Source of the DNA: Paracoccaceae bacterium
GTDB lineage: Bacteria > Pseudomonadota > Alphaproteobacteria > Rhodobacterales > Rhodobacteraceae
Length of the DNA: 25,827 nucleotides
Direction: 5' to 3'
NCBI GenBank assembly: GCA_021647745.1
Contig: JAKIUB010000031.1
Location: 1-25,827 of the forward strand
This document shows positions 16,934 to 25,231 of this stretch, one piece after another (positions within the stretch are counted from its first letter, which is position 1; the number at the start of each line of letters is the position of its first letter). Under the pieces are notes generated by a model. It was not told the origin of the DNA. It saw only the letters and a program-made list of their open reading frames with translations, and did no database searches. Made by a program: the position numbers and the translations under genes.

Positions 16934-18968
16934 GATGCAAATAGGCATCCATTAAAACAAGCGCCTGACGTTCAGACGGTATTTTTGTAGGTATTTGACT
17001 AGCAATTCCCAGAACCCCAGTCTCTTTAGGTGTGAGGGCTTTCTTGTGTTTCCCCCAAAGGAGAACCTTTTCCCAAAATTCGCCGCCTGCATTTACAGCA
17101 AATGTTTGGGCCTCTATGCCATTCAGGACTTTCTGGTCTTTTCGGGCTGATTTTTTTGTAGATTTTTGGTCCTCTTCTGTAACGAGTTCACCGAGAAAGC
17201 TTTCCGGCAATGAATCTTCCATTTTCTGTATGTGCGCCCAACAGGCTTGCTTTTTGGCCCATTCTGAGAGGCTTCCACTGTTTTCCGGTCGCGCTTCCAA
17301 CTGGTCAAATACCTGTTTGCTTACCTGGACCAGTGCCTGCGCCAGCCCATCTCCGACAGATTGGCGTTGCCAAATAGTTCCGAAATCTACAGCCATTTTT
17401 CTTTCTGCAACATTGTGACTAATTTTTGCAATGGTGTAGGCGACGATCTGCGCTCGAATTGAGCCGGGATACCAGTCTTGCGCCGAAACTGTCTTTTCCG
17501 CCGTTTTAAACACGATCGATTTGGCTATACCGTCGCGAAAATATGTTTCGCCAAAGTTATCTGTGTCCTTTTTCCAGCTTTGACCTATCCGGTGAGCAAA
17601 ATGGGCAAAGTTCTTTTGAGAACCTTTACAAACCCAGTCTGGATATCCAGACTAGACATTAATGTATTTTGCCAAGTCAGTTTTTGACAGTAGCTGTGGT
17701 CTCGGGTTTTCCAAGTCAAATTGCTTACGTTGTGCCGGTGTCAAGAGAGATCGTGCATCGGCATACTGGCCGCGGGCCCTTTCATAGAACCACTTGGTTT
17801 CTCTGAATGAGCCATCTGGAGAAGGCGCGAATAGCCTTCTGGAGAAATCTTCCATGCGCACATGGAAAGGATGGTTGGCGAAAAAATCAGCTGCATTGAC
17901 CCTATTTTGACTGTTTGCATATTCCGAAATTTTCGGAACGACTTCCTCGCTGCGCTCCGGAGAGACGATTGATAGTTTCATTTGAACGAAAACGCGCGAC
18001 AGGTCGATCTTGCTTCTAAAGGCAACATGAATAGATGCCGTTGTCTGGCCGCCATTCACAATTTGCAAGTTTTGTATGTTTGTCAGAAGCAACTGACCAT
18101 TAATGTCTGTTGTTTCTATGGCTTCGGCTGTTGCAGTTATCCCGTTATTATAGGCAAAAAACATGGTCGGATCGTTCGCCAGTGTGTTCCGGATACCTTT
18201 GTTTACATTTCCGCGTGCTTGTAAAAACACCCGTACGTTTTGTTCTAAAAGGCGGGCACCCCAATGGTCATATATTTTCGCCAGCATTTCACCAGGTACT
18301 ACCGCGAGATAGGATTCATAATCATCTGAAGAAAGGTGTGCAGGTAGCAAGGGAACTCCGCCTCCAAAGTCATTTTGGAGGTCAACCTCGATTTCCTCAC
18401 GGCCATGACCAACAGTTGCAAAGCGGTGAAGACGCTTCAGATCCCAGACACTGTATGTGATTGGGCAGCCGTCCAGCTCGCCAGCTTCGCGGCCATCAAC
18501 ACGTGAACTGAGTTCGCGATTGCTGATGAGAAACATCTTGACCTTGGATGTGCGTGCCCAACGTTGGGCAATCAGATCGGCAAGACCAAAAGCTGGTGTG
18601 GTTTCCTCGAGTTGATTGCGCCACCTTGCATCAAGAGATTTTTTCAGAAACTTCAACAAACGTTGAAAAATGGCGTCCATCTCGGTTTTTGTAAGGGTGC
18701 CAACCTCAGTTGATTGGTTGAAATCGACAATAAGCAGATTGAGTGTGCCGCCATTCAGGGCTGGGTCGCCACCGTATCCATCTACTCGGATGCCTGTGTT
18801 CGGATGTCTATAGTCTGCCCTGTCAACGACATCCACCTCCCCAGCATCAGCCAAGTATTCGCCAAATTTTTCGAAGAAAATATCTTCTAATAACTGGCCA
18901 TCTGCATCAGCTCCAGACAGTATGTCTTGAAAGAAATTCTTGTTGAATTCGTCAATTCCGATCGCCAT
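16899..18968 (-). pseudogene. AIPR-family (abortive infection phage resistance) protein interrupted by one in-frame TAG
   Basis: From ATG 18968 (GGAGG 6 bp upstream) the frame encodes 438 residues, stops at TAG 17652-17654, and continues in the same frame without further stops to 16899. Total is about 690 codons, the size I expect for full AIPR proteins. Typical blocks run through both halves: AYNNGITATAE, LQIVNGGQTTASIH and ISEYANSQNRVNAADFFANH before the stop; KGSQKNFAHFA and DWYPGSIRAQIVAYTIAK after it. The stop falls in a position where relatives, as I recall them, carry Trp (KY-N-W), so TGG to TAG is the simplest history. It overlaps the end of the PD-(D/E)XK gene by 17 bp, so it is the last gene of the Z1-nuclease-AIPR operon. 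A start at GTG 17513 could make a separate 204-residue piece. Confidence 0.8.
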
Positions 18969-19986
18969 GTGCACCCTCCGTAATCAGTTTGTTTACATAT
19001 TCGGCGTCAATGCGGTGAGGTTCGCAATCAGGTAGGGAGATTGCGTATCGTAAACTGCCTACTCCGGTTGGATACATATCTGGGGTTACGCGTGGGAAAT
19101 CTCCTGTAACTTCAAAGGTGTGATCCGGCCCCCGCAGCCATTTTCTATCCGAATAGTCATCTGTCCAGTCGAAACCTGTTGCGGCTAACCGTTCTTCGAA
19201 TAGCTCGCTAATAGACGCGTCCAGTGTTTCAATTTCCTGAAGGGCCATGCGTGCCATATCGGTGACGGTTACGGCATCTTTGTCATCCTCACCGGCTGCG
19301 GTTACTTCGGAGACATGCAAGATCAAAGCATCGACGCCACTGGTGTCCAGCTGATGCTCGTTTGAAATAGTTACAAACGGCGTTGCCGCGCCGCGGCGCG
19401 CTTTTGCTTCAATGCAGACCCGCCCTATCTCAAAATCTTTCGGAGCCCCAAGCGGACCTCTCCAGCTTTTAACGGATGTCCGCACACCTATGTTGGGAAT
19501 CAAAACTTGCTTCAATACGCCAAGCTCTCCAATAAGCCCCTTCTGCTCTTCGCTGGAAAGCCGCCCGTCTTGTCCACCGCGCAAAAGCCGGTGCCAGCGC
19601 CAAGTGCGCGCAAGAAAGCGCTCTACAGCTTCTTTCTCTGTATTGACCTGGCGTGTAGCAGAAATAATATCGAGGCATAGGCGATGAAAGATTTCGCGCT
19701 GCTCATCATCGATCAGTTTGATAACCAGCAATGAAACCGAACCCGTTTCAGGAATGCGCATTTCCACTTCGAGGCCGCGGAGCTTGGGAAGTTTGCTTTC
19801 GGGCTTGTTGGCCGGATCGTGTTGCAGGATAAGAAGGCAATTCCGGTCCGTATCTACGGCCCAGAACATTCCCCATGGTAGATTCGGGTCCACCCGCCGA
19901 CCGCTGACATTGCTCGTCTGGTCAGGAGGTGTAATCGGTTTCCATGGGTCCATATCCATTTTTTGCTTTGCTTCATCCGTCATCAT
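18952..19986 (-). CDS. PD-(D/E)XK motif protein (DUF4420-type nuclease)
   Basis: This protein of about 344 residues appears to be the intact restriction-like nuclease of the cluster. The PD-(D/E)XK core is visible as GLIGELGVLKQVL (Glu about 154), a short spacer with SWRGPLGAPKDFE (Asp about 184) and VCIEAKARRG (Glu about 193, Lys about 195). ATG at 19986 or 19983 (ATGATG) overlaps the stop of the Z1 gene, and its 3' end overlaps the AIPR start, so the three genes are translationally coupled. Proteins of this family regularly occur beside Z1-domain NTPases, AIPR proteins, Dcm-type methylases and Vsr. They are thought to cut DNA within that system. With its partners broken, activity is doubtful. 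Confidence 0.8.
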   Translation of the reverse strand: MMTDEAKQKMDMDPWKPITPPDQTSNVSGRRVDPNLPWGMFWAVDTDRNCLLILQHDPANKPESKLPKLRGLEVEMRIPETGSVSLLVIKLIDDEQREIFHRLCLDIISATRQVNTEKEAVERFLARTWRWHRLLRGGQDGRLSSEEQKGLIGELGVLKQVLIPNIGVRTSVKSWRGPLGAPKDFEIGRVCIEAKARRGAATPFVTISNEHQLDTSGVDALILHVSEVTAAGEDDKDAVTVTDMARMALQEIETLDASISELFEERLAATGFDWTDDYSDRKWLRGPDHTFEVTGDFPRVTPDMYPTGVGSLRYAISLPDCEPHRIDAEYVNKLITEGAHGDRN

Positions 19987-21237
19987 CACCACCCGCTTCA
20001 TCCTCGTCCTCTTCTTCTCTGTAGCGTTCACGGAACCAGGTTGTATTAACAACATACTCGACTTTCTTTTCTTCGAGCTGGGTCTTAGGAAAGCTGATGC
20101 TCCAGGCCACTACCGGTTTATCGCCGCTCAGATCGTCGTCTTCTGTGCCGATTGCTAGCAAATGCACCACAAGGAGTGGCCGCTCTCGAGCAGCCCTATA
20201 AATCCGGTCTGGGTAATTCAGCTTTTCAAGTTTCCTTGGAGGGTCAGTTTCGTTTTTAAATGCCTCTTTGGCTTGCTCGGTTTGCGGGCCAGTCAAACCA
20301 ATACGTTCTATCCCCCGCGAAGAAACGCGTTGGTTATCACCAACATAAAGCGTTTCCCTATCGCCTCGGTTACCGGCCTGGCGTCTCTGGCACGCGACTT
20401 CAAATCCAAGGCTTTTGTCGATTAATGTGCGTTCGGTAGGTTTTTGCAGCCCTGGGAAATAGATATCCCACTCCTTCAGTTCAACATGCAACCGGTCTTC
20501 GATGTATTTGCGCACCGGATCTGTCTCGGTCAAAAATGAACCAGTGTGGTTATTGAATGCGGACAGAAAATCCAGAACTAGAGCGGCATCTACACCTGAC
20601 ACCAGTTTCCCTCCGCCGACGGATGGGACGTTTTCAGGCGCTTGCCCCAAAGCTCGCATTTGTCCCGCCAAAGCCACTGCGGCATTCCGGTTAATGCTCA
20701 GGCTTTCGGGGTTGCGCTTGAGGATGGCAGTTTCCATGAAATGGTTGGCAAGGCCGACCGAAACGACCAGCCGTTCACCCGACCCCATCTTATTTCGTGC
20801 AGTCACGATTAGGGTGTCTGGGTGCCTACGCACCTTCAGACCGAATTGTTTCGGCGTCGCATTGGCTGCTTCCATTTGGCGTAGTTCTTTCCGGATTGGA
20901 CATGTCCGACCACCATACCTCGCCGATCCCAGGCGCCTTCTTTGGCTGGGTTTCCCAAAAGACCTAATGTCCTGTCCGTAACGCGGTCGAGTGTTGCGAG
21001 AACCTGTCCGGAAAATCCGCTTTTCCCTAAAAGACGCCTGTAGCGATTCCAGAAATAGAAATTGATATCAGGCTTGGCACCATCAAGCCATTTTTCGAAG
21101 CCCTTATCTTCAAGCGTGGCACCGATACTCATTGTAACCCCGTGAACGGCTTCGAATTCTAGGGCGAGGGTCTCGGCTTCTTCATCGGTCACCGAAGGGG
21201 ATATTATGCGGACTTTGGCAATCTCTTCTCGGATCAT
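19973..21237 (-). pseudogene. Z1-domain NTPase/helicase-like gene with internal deletion
   Basis: Two pieces of one gene remain. The N-terminal piece (from ATG 21237) ends in DRRGMVVGHVQSGK, the P-loop region of Z1 proteins, residues about 105-117. A few codons later the sequence changes, out of frame, to a C-terminal piece (20875-19973) with TPKQFGLKVRRHPDTLIVTA and NKMGSG, which belongs near the end of Z1 proteins. Family members are about 900 residues, so roughly 500 residues including the Z1 core are missing, and the join (about 20875-20886) shifts frame. No good ribosome site precedes 21237, fitting loss of an upstream coupled gene. The stop overlaps the start of the PD-(D/E)XK gene. Confidence 0.75.
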
Positions 21238-21283
21238 TTTCGGTCTGGAAAGGAGTTCAAGTCAAGGGTGTTTCAAATCCGTT

Positions 21284-22030
21284 TTAATTTGCTTGCACAT
21301 CGAAAAACTTTGCACGATGGACTTCAAGGAAATCTTGTGATGGTAAAAACCTTTCGGGCATGCGCATTTGTTTGTTTTTTATATTTTCTAATGCTGCCCT
21401 TGAAGCTTCCGGCAGCCTATTCGACGTGATCAAACGGTAATTATGGTCAAAAGTAATCAGATGCCTATCAAAAGCTCGATCATGTAATGCGTTCAAACAT
21501 ATGCCATTTTGTGGATTGAGCCTTGTTTCATGTTTTTCGGCCCATCCTATGATATGACTGGCAACCAATAGTCTTGGATCCTCAATATCTGTAAGAGCGC
21601 AGCGCTGACTGTATGAAGTCAGAATTGTTTTTCTAAACAAAGATTGGCCTTGGCGCTGGGTTGAAATGACAGCCCGATCATAACCTTCTGCACAACTGGA
21701 AGTGTCTTCCAACGTCACTTCTGACGAACTCTTTGAGTTCCACGGCAGCATGCTATCTGCTTGAATGATGTTGAGAGGGTTAGAAATAAACTCAGCCCAC
21801 AGCCTCTTGTCGGCCTTACTGACATTTGACATGCCTTTTCGATCAAGGCTGTCGTCAAGAGATGCCAAATTACTTAACTTTAATGCGATTGCACCAGGCG
21901 TCCGAGCAATTTGCGATGCGAGTTCAATGATTTGTGGGTTTCCAGAGTGAATACGGCCAAATGGGGTTTGCAAGTATAACGCAATCGCTTTTTGGATTTC
22001 ATCGTCTGTCCAGTTTCTATGCTTCACCAT
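21284..22030 (-). CDS. HNH endonuclease
   Basis: This 248-residue protein has a C-terminal HNH_2-type nuclease domain: CALTDIEDPRLLVASHIIGW (metal-site His about 159), then NPQNGICLNALHDRAFDRH (Asn about 175, His about 183). The N-terminal ~60 residues (NWTDDEIQKAIALYLQTPFG) are a common lead domain of such restriction-linked HNH proteins. I start at ATG 22030 (MVKHRN), because the longer frame to 22141 runs into the region facing the methylase remnant. It lies, intact, between the N-terminus of the broken Z1 gene and the headless methylase, as if it replaced what stood between them. It may be a stand-alone restriction or modification-dependent nuclease. Confidence 0.82.
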   Translation of the reverse strand: MVKHRNWTDDEIQKAIALYLQTPFGRIHSGNPQIIELASQIARTPGAIALKLSNLASLDDSLDRKGMSNVSKADKRLWAEFISNPLNIIQADSMLPWNSKSSSEVTLEDTSSCAEGYDRAVISTQRQGQSLFRKTILTSYSQRCALTDIEDPRLLVASHIIGWAEKHETRLNPQNGICLNALHDRAFDRHLITFDHNYRLITSNRLPEASRAALENIKNKQMRMPERFLPSQDFLEVHRAKFFDVQAN

Positions 22031-22111
22031 ATTTGCATCCCCGCTTGGCACAAACATGCTACCTGCACTGCGAAAGCACAAGCAAAATGGCATAGTCTCA
22101 GTTTGAAGCCG

Positions 22112-23191
22112 ATGTGGTGCCTTGACGATGGAAGCGGTCATGATCTAGATGGGGATGAAAAGTCCCATCTTTATAAGCAGTATCTTCGGATTATTCACAA
22201 GTTCTGCCCCACAATTTTCGTTATGGAAAATGTGAGAGGGTTGTTATCATCAAAATATTTCGACCTTATTATCGCTGATCTGCAAAAGCCGAATATATGT
22301 GGTGAACGATACCGGCTTTATTCGCTTGTCCAGGAAGGCGAAGATAAGCAGGAGGCGCGTCTTGAACCTCTTGACTATCTAATTCGCGCTGAGAAGTTTG
22401 GAATCCCGCAAAGGCGTCATCGAGTAATAATTGTGGGGGTTGTAGAGCGTATAGAAAAAGCGCCCGCTTTACTGGACGAAGCCGAAAATGATTGCACAGT
22501 TGGCGAAGTTTTATCGGGTTTGCCGCCACTACGCAGTGGGCTATCCAAGGGAGAAAATACAGATTCTCTCTGGTATGAAAAAGTTTCAGAGATTGCCCGC
22601 CGGAATGCTGGTTTGCAGGGAATGGCACATGTGCCGATTAGGAAAAGACTCAAGCAACAATCAGCGACGCCCCCGCAAAAGATAGCCGCAGGGCGAACGG
22701 CATTGCAGGAATGGTTGCATGATCCGCGGTTATTAACGACACCCAACCACGAAACTCGAGGGCACATGCTTTCAGACCTCGAGCGGTATTATTTTGCTTC
22801 TGCATTTGCAAAACTTGGAAGTCGCACACCACGCGACACAGAGTTTCCTCCAGAACTAGCTCCAAACCATAAAAGCTGGAGAACCAACAAGTTCAATGAT
22901 CGTTTCAGAGTACAGGTTAACGGATTGCCCGCAACAACCATTGTAGCCCATATCTCAAAAGACGGTCACAGCTTTATTCATCCCGACCCGTCACAGTGTA
23001 GATCGTTGACTGTGCGAGAGGCCGCACGTTTACAAACTTTCCCGGATAATTATTTTTTCGAGGGGCCCAGAACGGAACAATATAAACAGGTAGGAAATGC
23101 TGTGCCTCCATTTCTGGCAAGCCAGATTGCGGGGATTATTGCCGACCTTCTGGATGCTAGGTCAGGGAATTCTAAATCGGTGGATAGGTAA
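22112..23191 (+). pseudogene. dcm: DNA cytosine-5 methyltransferase lacking its N-terminal catalytic part
   Basis: Clear C5-methylase motifs are present from the middle onward: VMENVRGLLSS (motif VI, ENV), EKFGIPQRRHRVIIVG (motif VIII, QRRHR), SLTVREAARLQTFPD (motif IX) and EQYKQVGNAVPP (motif X). The AdoMet motif I and the PCQ motif IV with the catalytic Cys are absent. Homology begins near DLDGDEKSHLYKQYLRIIH (about 22145), and the ~45 preceding codons are unrelated. The frame formally opens at ATG 21992, but that lies inside the HNH gene; 22112 is the nearest later ATG. It cannot methylate as it stands. A vsr fragment follows immediately, the usual dcm-vsr order. Confidence 0.85.
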
Positions 23192-23217
23192 TCCTCCCAT
23201 TTTTAACGGGGCATTTT

Positions 23218-23418
23218 AGTAGAATTCAGGCTGAATTTTGGTAGGCAAAGATATATGGCAACAAGGAACGGGATGCCCGAGTTCGGCGCGAACTAATTCA
23301 TGCGGGTTTCTGGGTTTTAGATATTTGGGAATGCGTCCTAAAAGCAAAACTTCGACGGATGTTGATTTGTTGTAAGCAAAGCTACATCAATTTATGCTCT
23401 CGACGAAAGCACCTATAA
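23218..23418 (+). pseudogene. vsr: Very-short-patch repair endonuclease (Vsr), C-terminal fragment
   Basis: This frame lacks a start and carries an in-frame TAG at 23242-23244. It reads SRIQAEFW-stop-AKIYGNKERDAR, then LIHAGFWVLDIWECVLKAK. This is the C-terminal signature of Vsr (FW..KI..N..RD......L...GW.V...WEC). Vsr nicks at T:G mismatches arising from 5-methylcytosine deamination and normally sits next to dcm, as here. The N-terminal ~85 residues with most of the active site are missing, and the frame runs on to TAA 23416-23418. It is only a relic. Confidence 0.72.
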
Positions 23419-23529
23419 GGATATTCAAGGCTTTAGATAGAAGCCAATGACTGAGTAGCTTTCCAAGAGCGGATTATCTCTGTATAATTCGACATCCCAA
23501 AGTTTTATGGCCAGAGGCCTCTAATCCAT

Positions 23530-24219
23530 TCATATTTTTCCACTAAAAAGTGGTACAAAGGTGCTTTCCTCCAAGATAAACCAAATCAAAATAATTAAAA
23601 TTATCCCCGTGATTTTCCCTATCCATCCATAGGTTAGAGCACTCCGGATCATCCGCCAGAAGTTTCTAAAAAAGAATTCATCATCATTCGATGGCAAATT
23701 TAGATAGGTTTTCGGGAATTTGTTGTAGGCGGTTCTCTCAAGGTTTTTGATATATAGCTCTGAATCAATTGACTCATCGATTTTAGGCCGCCACTCGCTA
23801 ACGTCATCATGCAATAGAAAAAGCACTCTGAAAAACGGATCGCCAACTCGGATTTCAAATGGGCGGTCGGAAAAATTAATCAGAGTGGTACTTATAGGCC
23901 CACTGTAATGAGGATCAACAATCCCAACGTCCAATGCCTGTAAGCCGACTTTAGTGAGAGCAGTTCGCAGGGTGACCAAACCTGTAACATATTCCGGTAA
24001 TTGAAAGCTTTCTTCGGACAAGACAAGAACGACTTCACGTGGTTCAATAAAATATTTTTCTGGCAGCCCAGATTTTCGTTGTTTTTTATAGGCTTCTTTC
24101 CCAATCGGAACAATTTTTCCAATCGTTAGATTATAGGAACTATTTTTTAAGTTCTCAGGCTTGCCATTTTTAATTAAGCTGTCTTTAAGGATTCTATCGC
24201 CAACAATAAGGTCTGACAT
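23530..24219 (-). CDS. dCTP deaminase/dUTPase-fold protein with C-terminal membrane helix
   Basis: This 229-residue protein has a Dcd/dUTPase trimer fold in residues about 5-140: NSSYNLTIG, VTLRTALTKVGLQ and VGIVDPHYSGPISTTLINFS. A charged linker and a hydrophobic helix near 200-216 (IGKITGIILIILIWFIL) follow, suggesting membrane anchoring of a normally soluble fold. Aligned by eye with E. coli Dcd, the catalytic Glu (LEFYN) is Thr here (TTLIN) and the RSS.AR motif is RTALTK. Asp 102 is kept, as in dUTPase GVID. So it may hydrolyse or only sense a deoxynucleotide. GGAGG sits 9-10 bp before ATG 24219, inside the neighbouring deaminase gene. The divergent dCMP deaminase-like gene begins 4 bp away, and the DNA is AT-rich. 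Confidence 0.72.
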   Translation of the reverse strand: MSDLIVGDRILKDSLIKNGKPENLKNSSYNLTIGKIVPIGKEAYKKQRKSGLPEKYFIEPREVVLVLSEESFQLPEYVTGLVTLRTALTKVGLQALDVGIVDPHYSGPISTTLINFSDRPFEIRVGDPFFRVLFLLHDDVSEWRPKIDESIDSELYIKNLERTAYNKFPKTYLNLPSNDDEFFFRNFWRMIRSALTYGWIGKITGIILIILIWFILEESTFVPLFSGKI

Positions 24220-24223
24220 TCAA

Positions 24224-24706
24224 ATGCCCTCCAAATATTTTAATGAAATTCCCGACCCATCAAAATGGGACCAGCGGTTTTTTTCTATGTGCCACCTTAT
24301 CGCGTCCTGGAGCGAAGACAAGAGTCGCCAAGTTGGTGCAGTCATAATTGGACCAGATAAGGAAGTCAGGTCAATTGGCTTCAATGGCCTTCCACGCGGC
24401 ATTTTTTCAGATATTGAAAAAAGGCATTCATCAAAAAACGGTGAAAAATACTATTGGTTTGAACATGCCGAACGAAACGCAATTTACAATGCAGCAAGAG
24501 CTGGAATTGCCACTAAGAATTGTGAGATGTATTGCACGGTGTTTCCGTGCTCTGATTGCTTGCGCGCCATCATTCAGAGCGGGATTATAAAATTGCACAC
24601 GTATTTACCGCCAGAAAAAGATCCCCATTTTCATCGTAGTTTCGAAGTATCGATTGAAATGGCGCGAGAGGTAGGCCTGGAAGTATTCGTCTACACCAAA
24701 GATTAA
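24224..24706 (+). CDS. Zinc-dependent deoxycytidylate (dCMP) deaminase-like protein
   Basis: This 160-residue protein is of the cytidine/deoxycytidylate deaminase fold. The zinc site is complete: HAERNAIYNAA (His 81, proton-shuttle Glu 83) and PCSDCLRAI (Cys 109, Cys 112). SRQVGAVIIGPDKEVRSIGF and NGLPRG are typical of dCMP deaminases, which make dUMP. ATG 24224 (MPSKYF) fits the family. An earlier ATG at 24161 would overlap the divergent gene by 59 bp. The ribosome site is poor (AAGG at 24207-24210, far away). It is paired divergently with a Dcd-like membrane protein, so both act on deoxycytidine/uridine nucleotides. A nucleotide-depletion or sensing defence role is inferred from this pairing and the island location. 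Confidence 0.85.
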   Translation: MPSKYFNEIPDPSKWDQRFFSMCHLIASWSEDKSRQVGAVIIGPDKEVRSIGFNGLPRGIFSDIEKRHSSKNGEKYYWFEHAERNAIYNAARAGIATKNCEMYCTVFPCSDCLRAIIQSGIIKLHTYLPPEKDPHFHRSFEVSIEMAREVGLEVFVYTKD

Positions 24707-24820
24707 GAAAAAATGATATAAAGCGTGGCGGTTTCGACAACATATCTGACAGTTACCGTTCTTCAGGTTGCGTCTGTCAGTAAATTCAGTACGCGAGCTT
24801 TTCCTTTCAGATTTTGTTGC

Positions 24821-24838
24821 TCTCGACCATGGTCGAGA
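24821..24838. repeat. 18-bp perfect palindrome
   Basis: TCTCGACCATGGTCGAGA is identical to its reverse complement over 18 bp with no spacer. It lies 115 bp behind the deaminase gene in non-coding AT-rich DNA. It could be an operator, a recombinase or resolution site, or a restriction/methylation hot spot. Perfect symmetry of this length is not expected by chance in a window this size. Confidence 0.85.
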
Positions 24839-25063
24839 ATGGGGTGCGACCGCAGCAACACATTTTACCCTGACGTGTTCTTTCATTATTGTAGAAATGT
24901 GTAAGTGGTGTTTATACATCAAGCGATATTGTCTTTTGCGTCTAGTCCTCAGTTTTTTCCTATGACAATCTCACCACATAAGAGAGTATATGATCGTGTT
25001 TAGTGGCGGGTGGGTGGTTCCCAACGGCTGCGGATCAAACAGCATGCACCCGTAGAGAATTAA

Positions 25064-25092
25064 TTGACTATTAACGGCTATATGCCTATATA
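25064..25092 (+). promoter_or_regulatory. Sigma-70-like promoter
   Basis: TTGACT (25064-25069), a 17-bp spacer, then TATATA (25087-25092). The -35 box matches five of six consensus bases and the spacing is ideal. No protein gene follows on this strand; transcription would start near 25099 and run to the hairpin at 25196-25223. Confidence 0.45.
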
Positions 25093-25098
25093 GACCTC

Positions 25099-25231
25099 AA
25101 GGACACCAGATCGACTGCAAGGTTCCTTCCGCAATGTGAATTGTCCAACTGGAATAGTGGATACAGCTTCGGCTTAAGAGATTGTCGAGATAACCAAGGG
25201 GTTGCCTGCAAAGGTAGCCCCTTCGGCTTTT
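25099..25231 (+). ncRNA. Candidate small RNA of about 130 nt
   Basis: The stretch between the promoter-like element and the terminator-like hairpin has no open frame; its only early ATG is followed at once by TGA. It shows pairing potential: GGACA (25100-25104) with TGTCC (about 25142-25146), and AGCTTCGGCT, a UUCG-tetraloop hairpin near 25165-25174. It matches no RNA family I recognise. The boundaries are inferred. Confidence 0.35.
25196..25231 (+). terminator. Intrinsic terminator-like hairpin
   Basis: A 12-bp stem (25196-25207 with 25212-25223, two G-U wobbles) closes on the GNRA-type loop GCAA, followed by CGGCTTTTCT. The T run lies on the plus-strand side. On the minus strand the hairpin follows the stop of the last gene by 8 bp, so it could block transcription from both sides. 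Confidence 0.5.

Larger units (their letters stand above)
24707..25231. other. Gene-free stretch between deaminase and last gene
   Basis: These 525 bp hold no convincing protein gene. Seen inside: an inverted repeat ctgacag/ctgtcag (24746-24752 and 24774-24780) just after the deaminase, perhaps a weak terminator; the 18-bp perfect palindrome at 24821-24838; and a promoter-terminator pair around 25064-25231. Confidence 0.6.

Noticed and set aside
21992..22111. Methylase start at 21992
   Set aside because: This start and the next ~40 codons overlap the 5' end and upstream region of the HNH gene and show no methylase similarity.
25047..25056. GCACCCGTAG identical to the first 10 bases of tRNA-Arg; possible att copy
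   Set aside because: It matches the 5' end rather than the 3' end of the tRNA and is only 10 bp; chance is likely.
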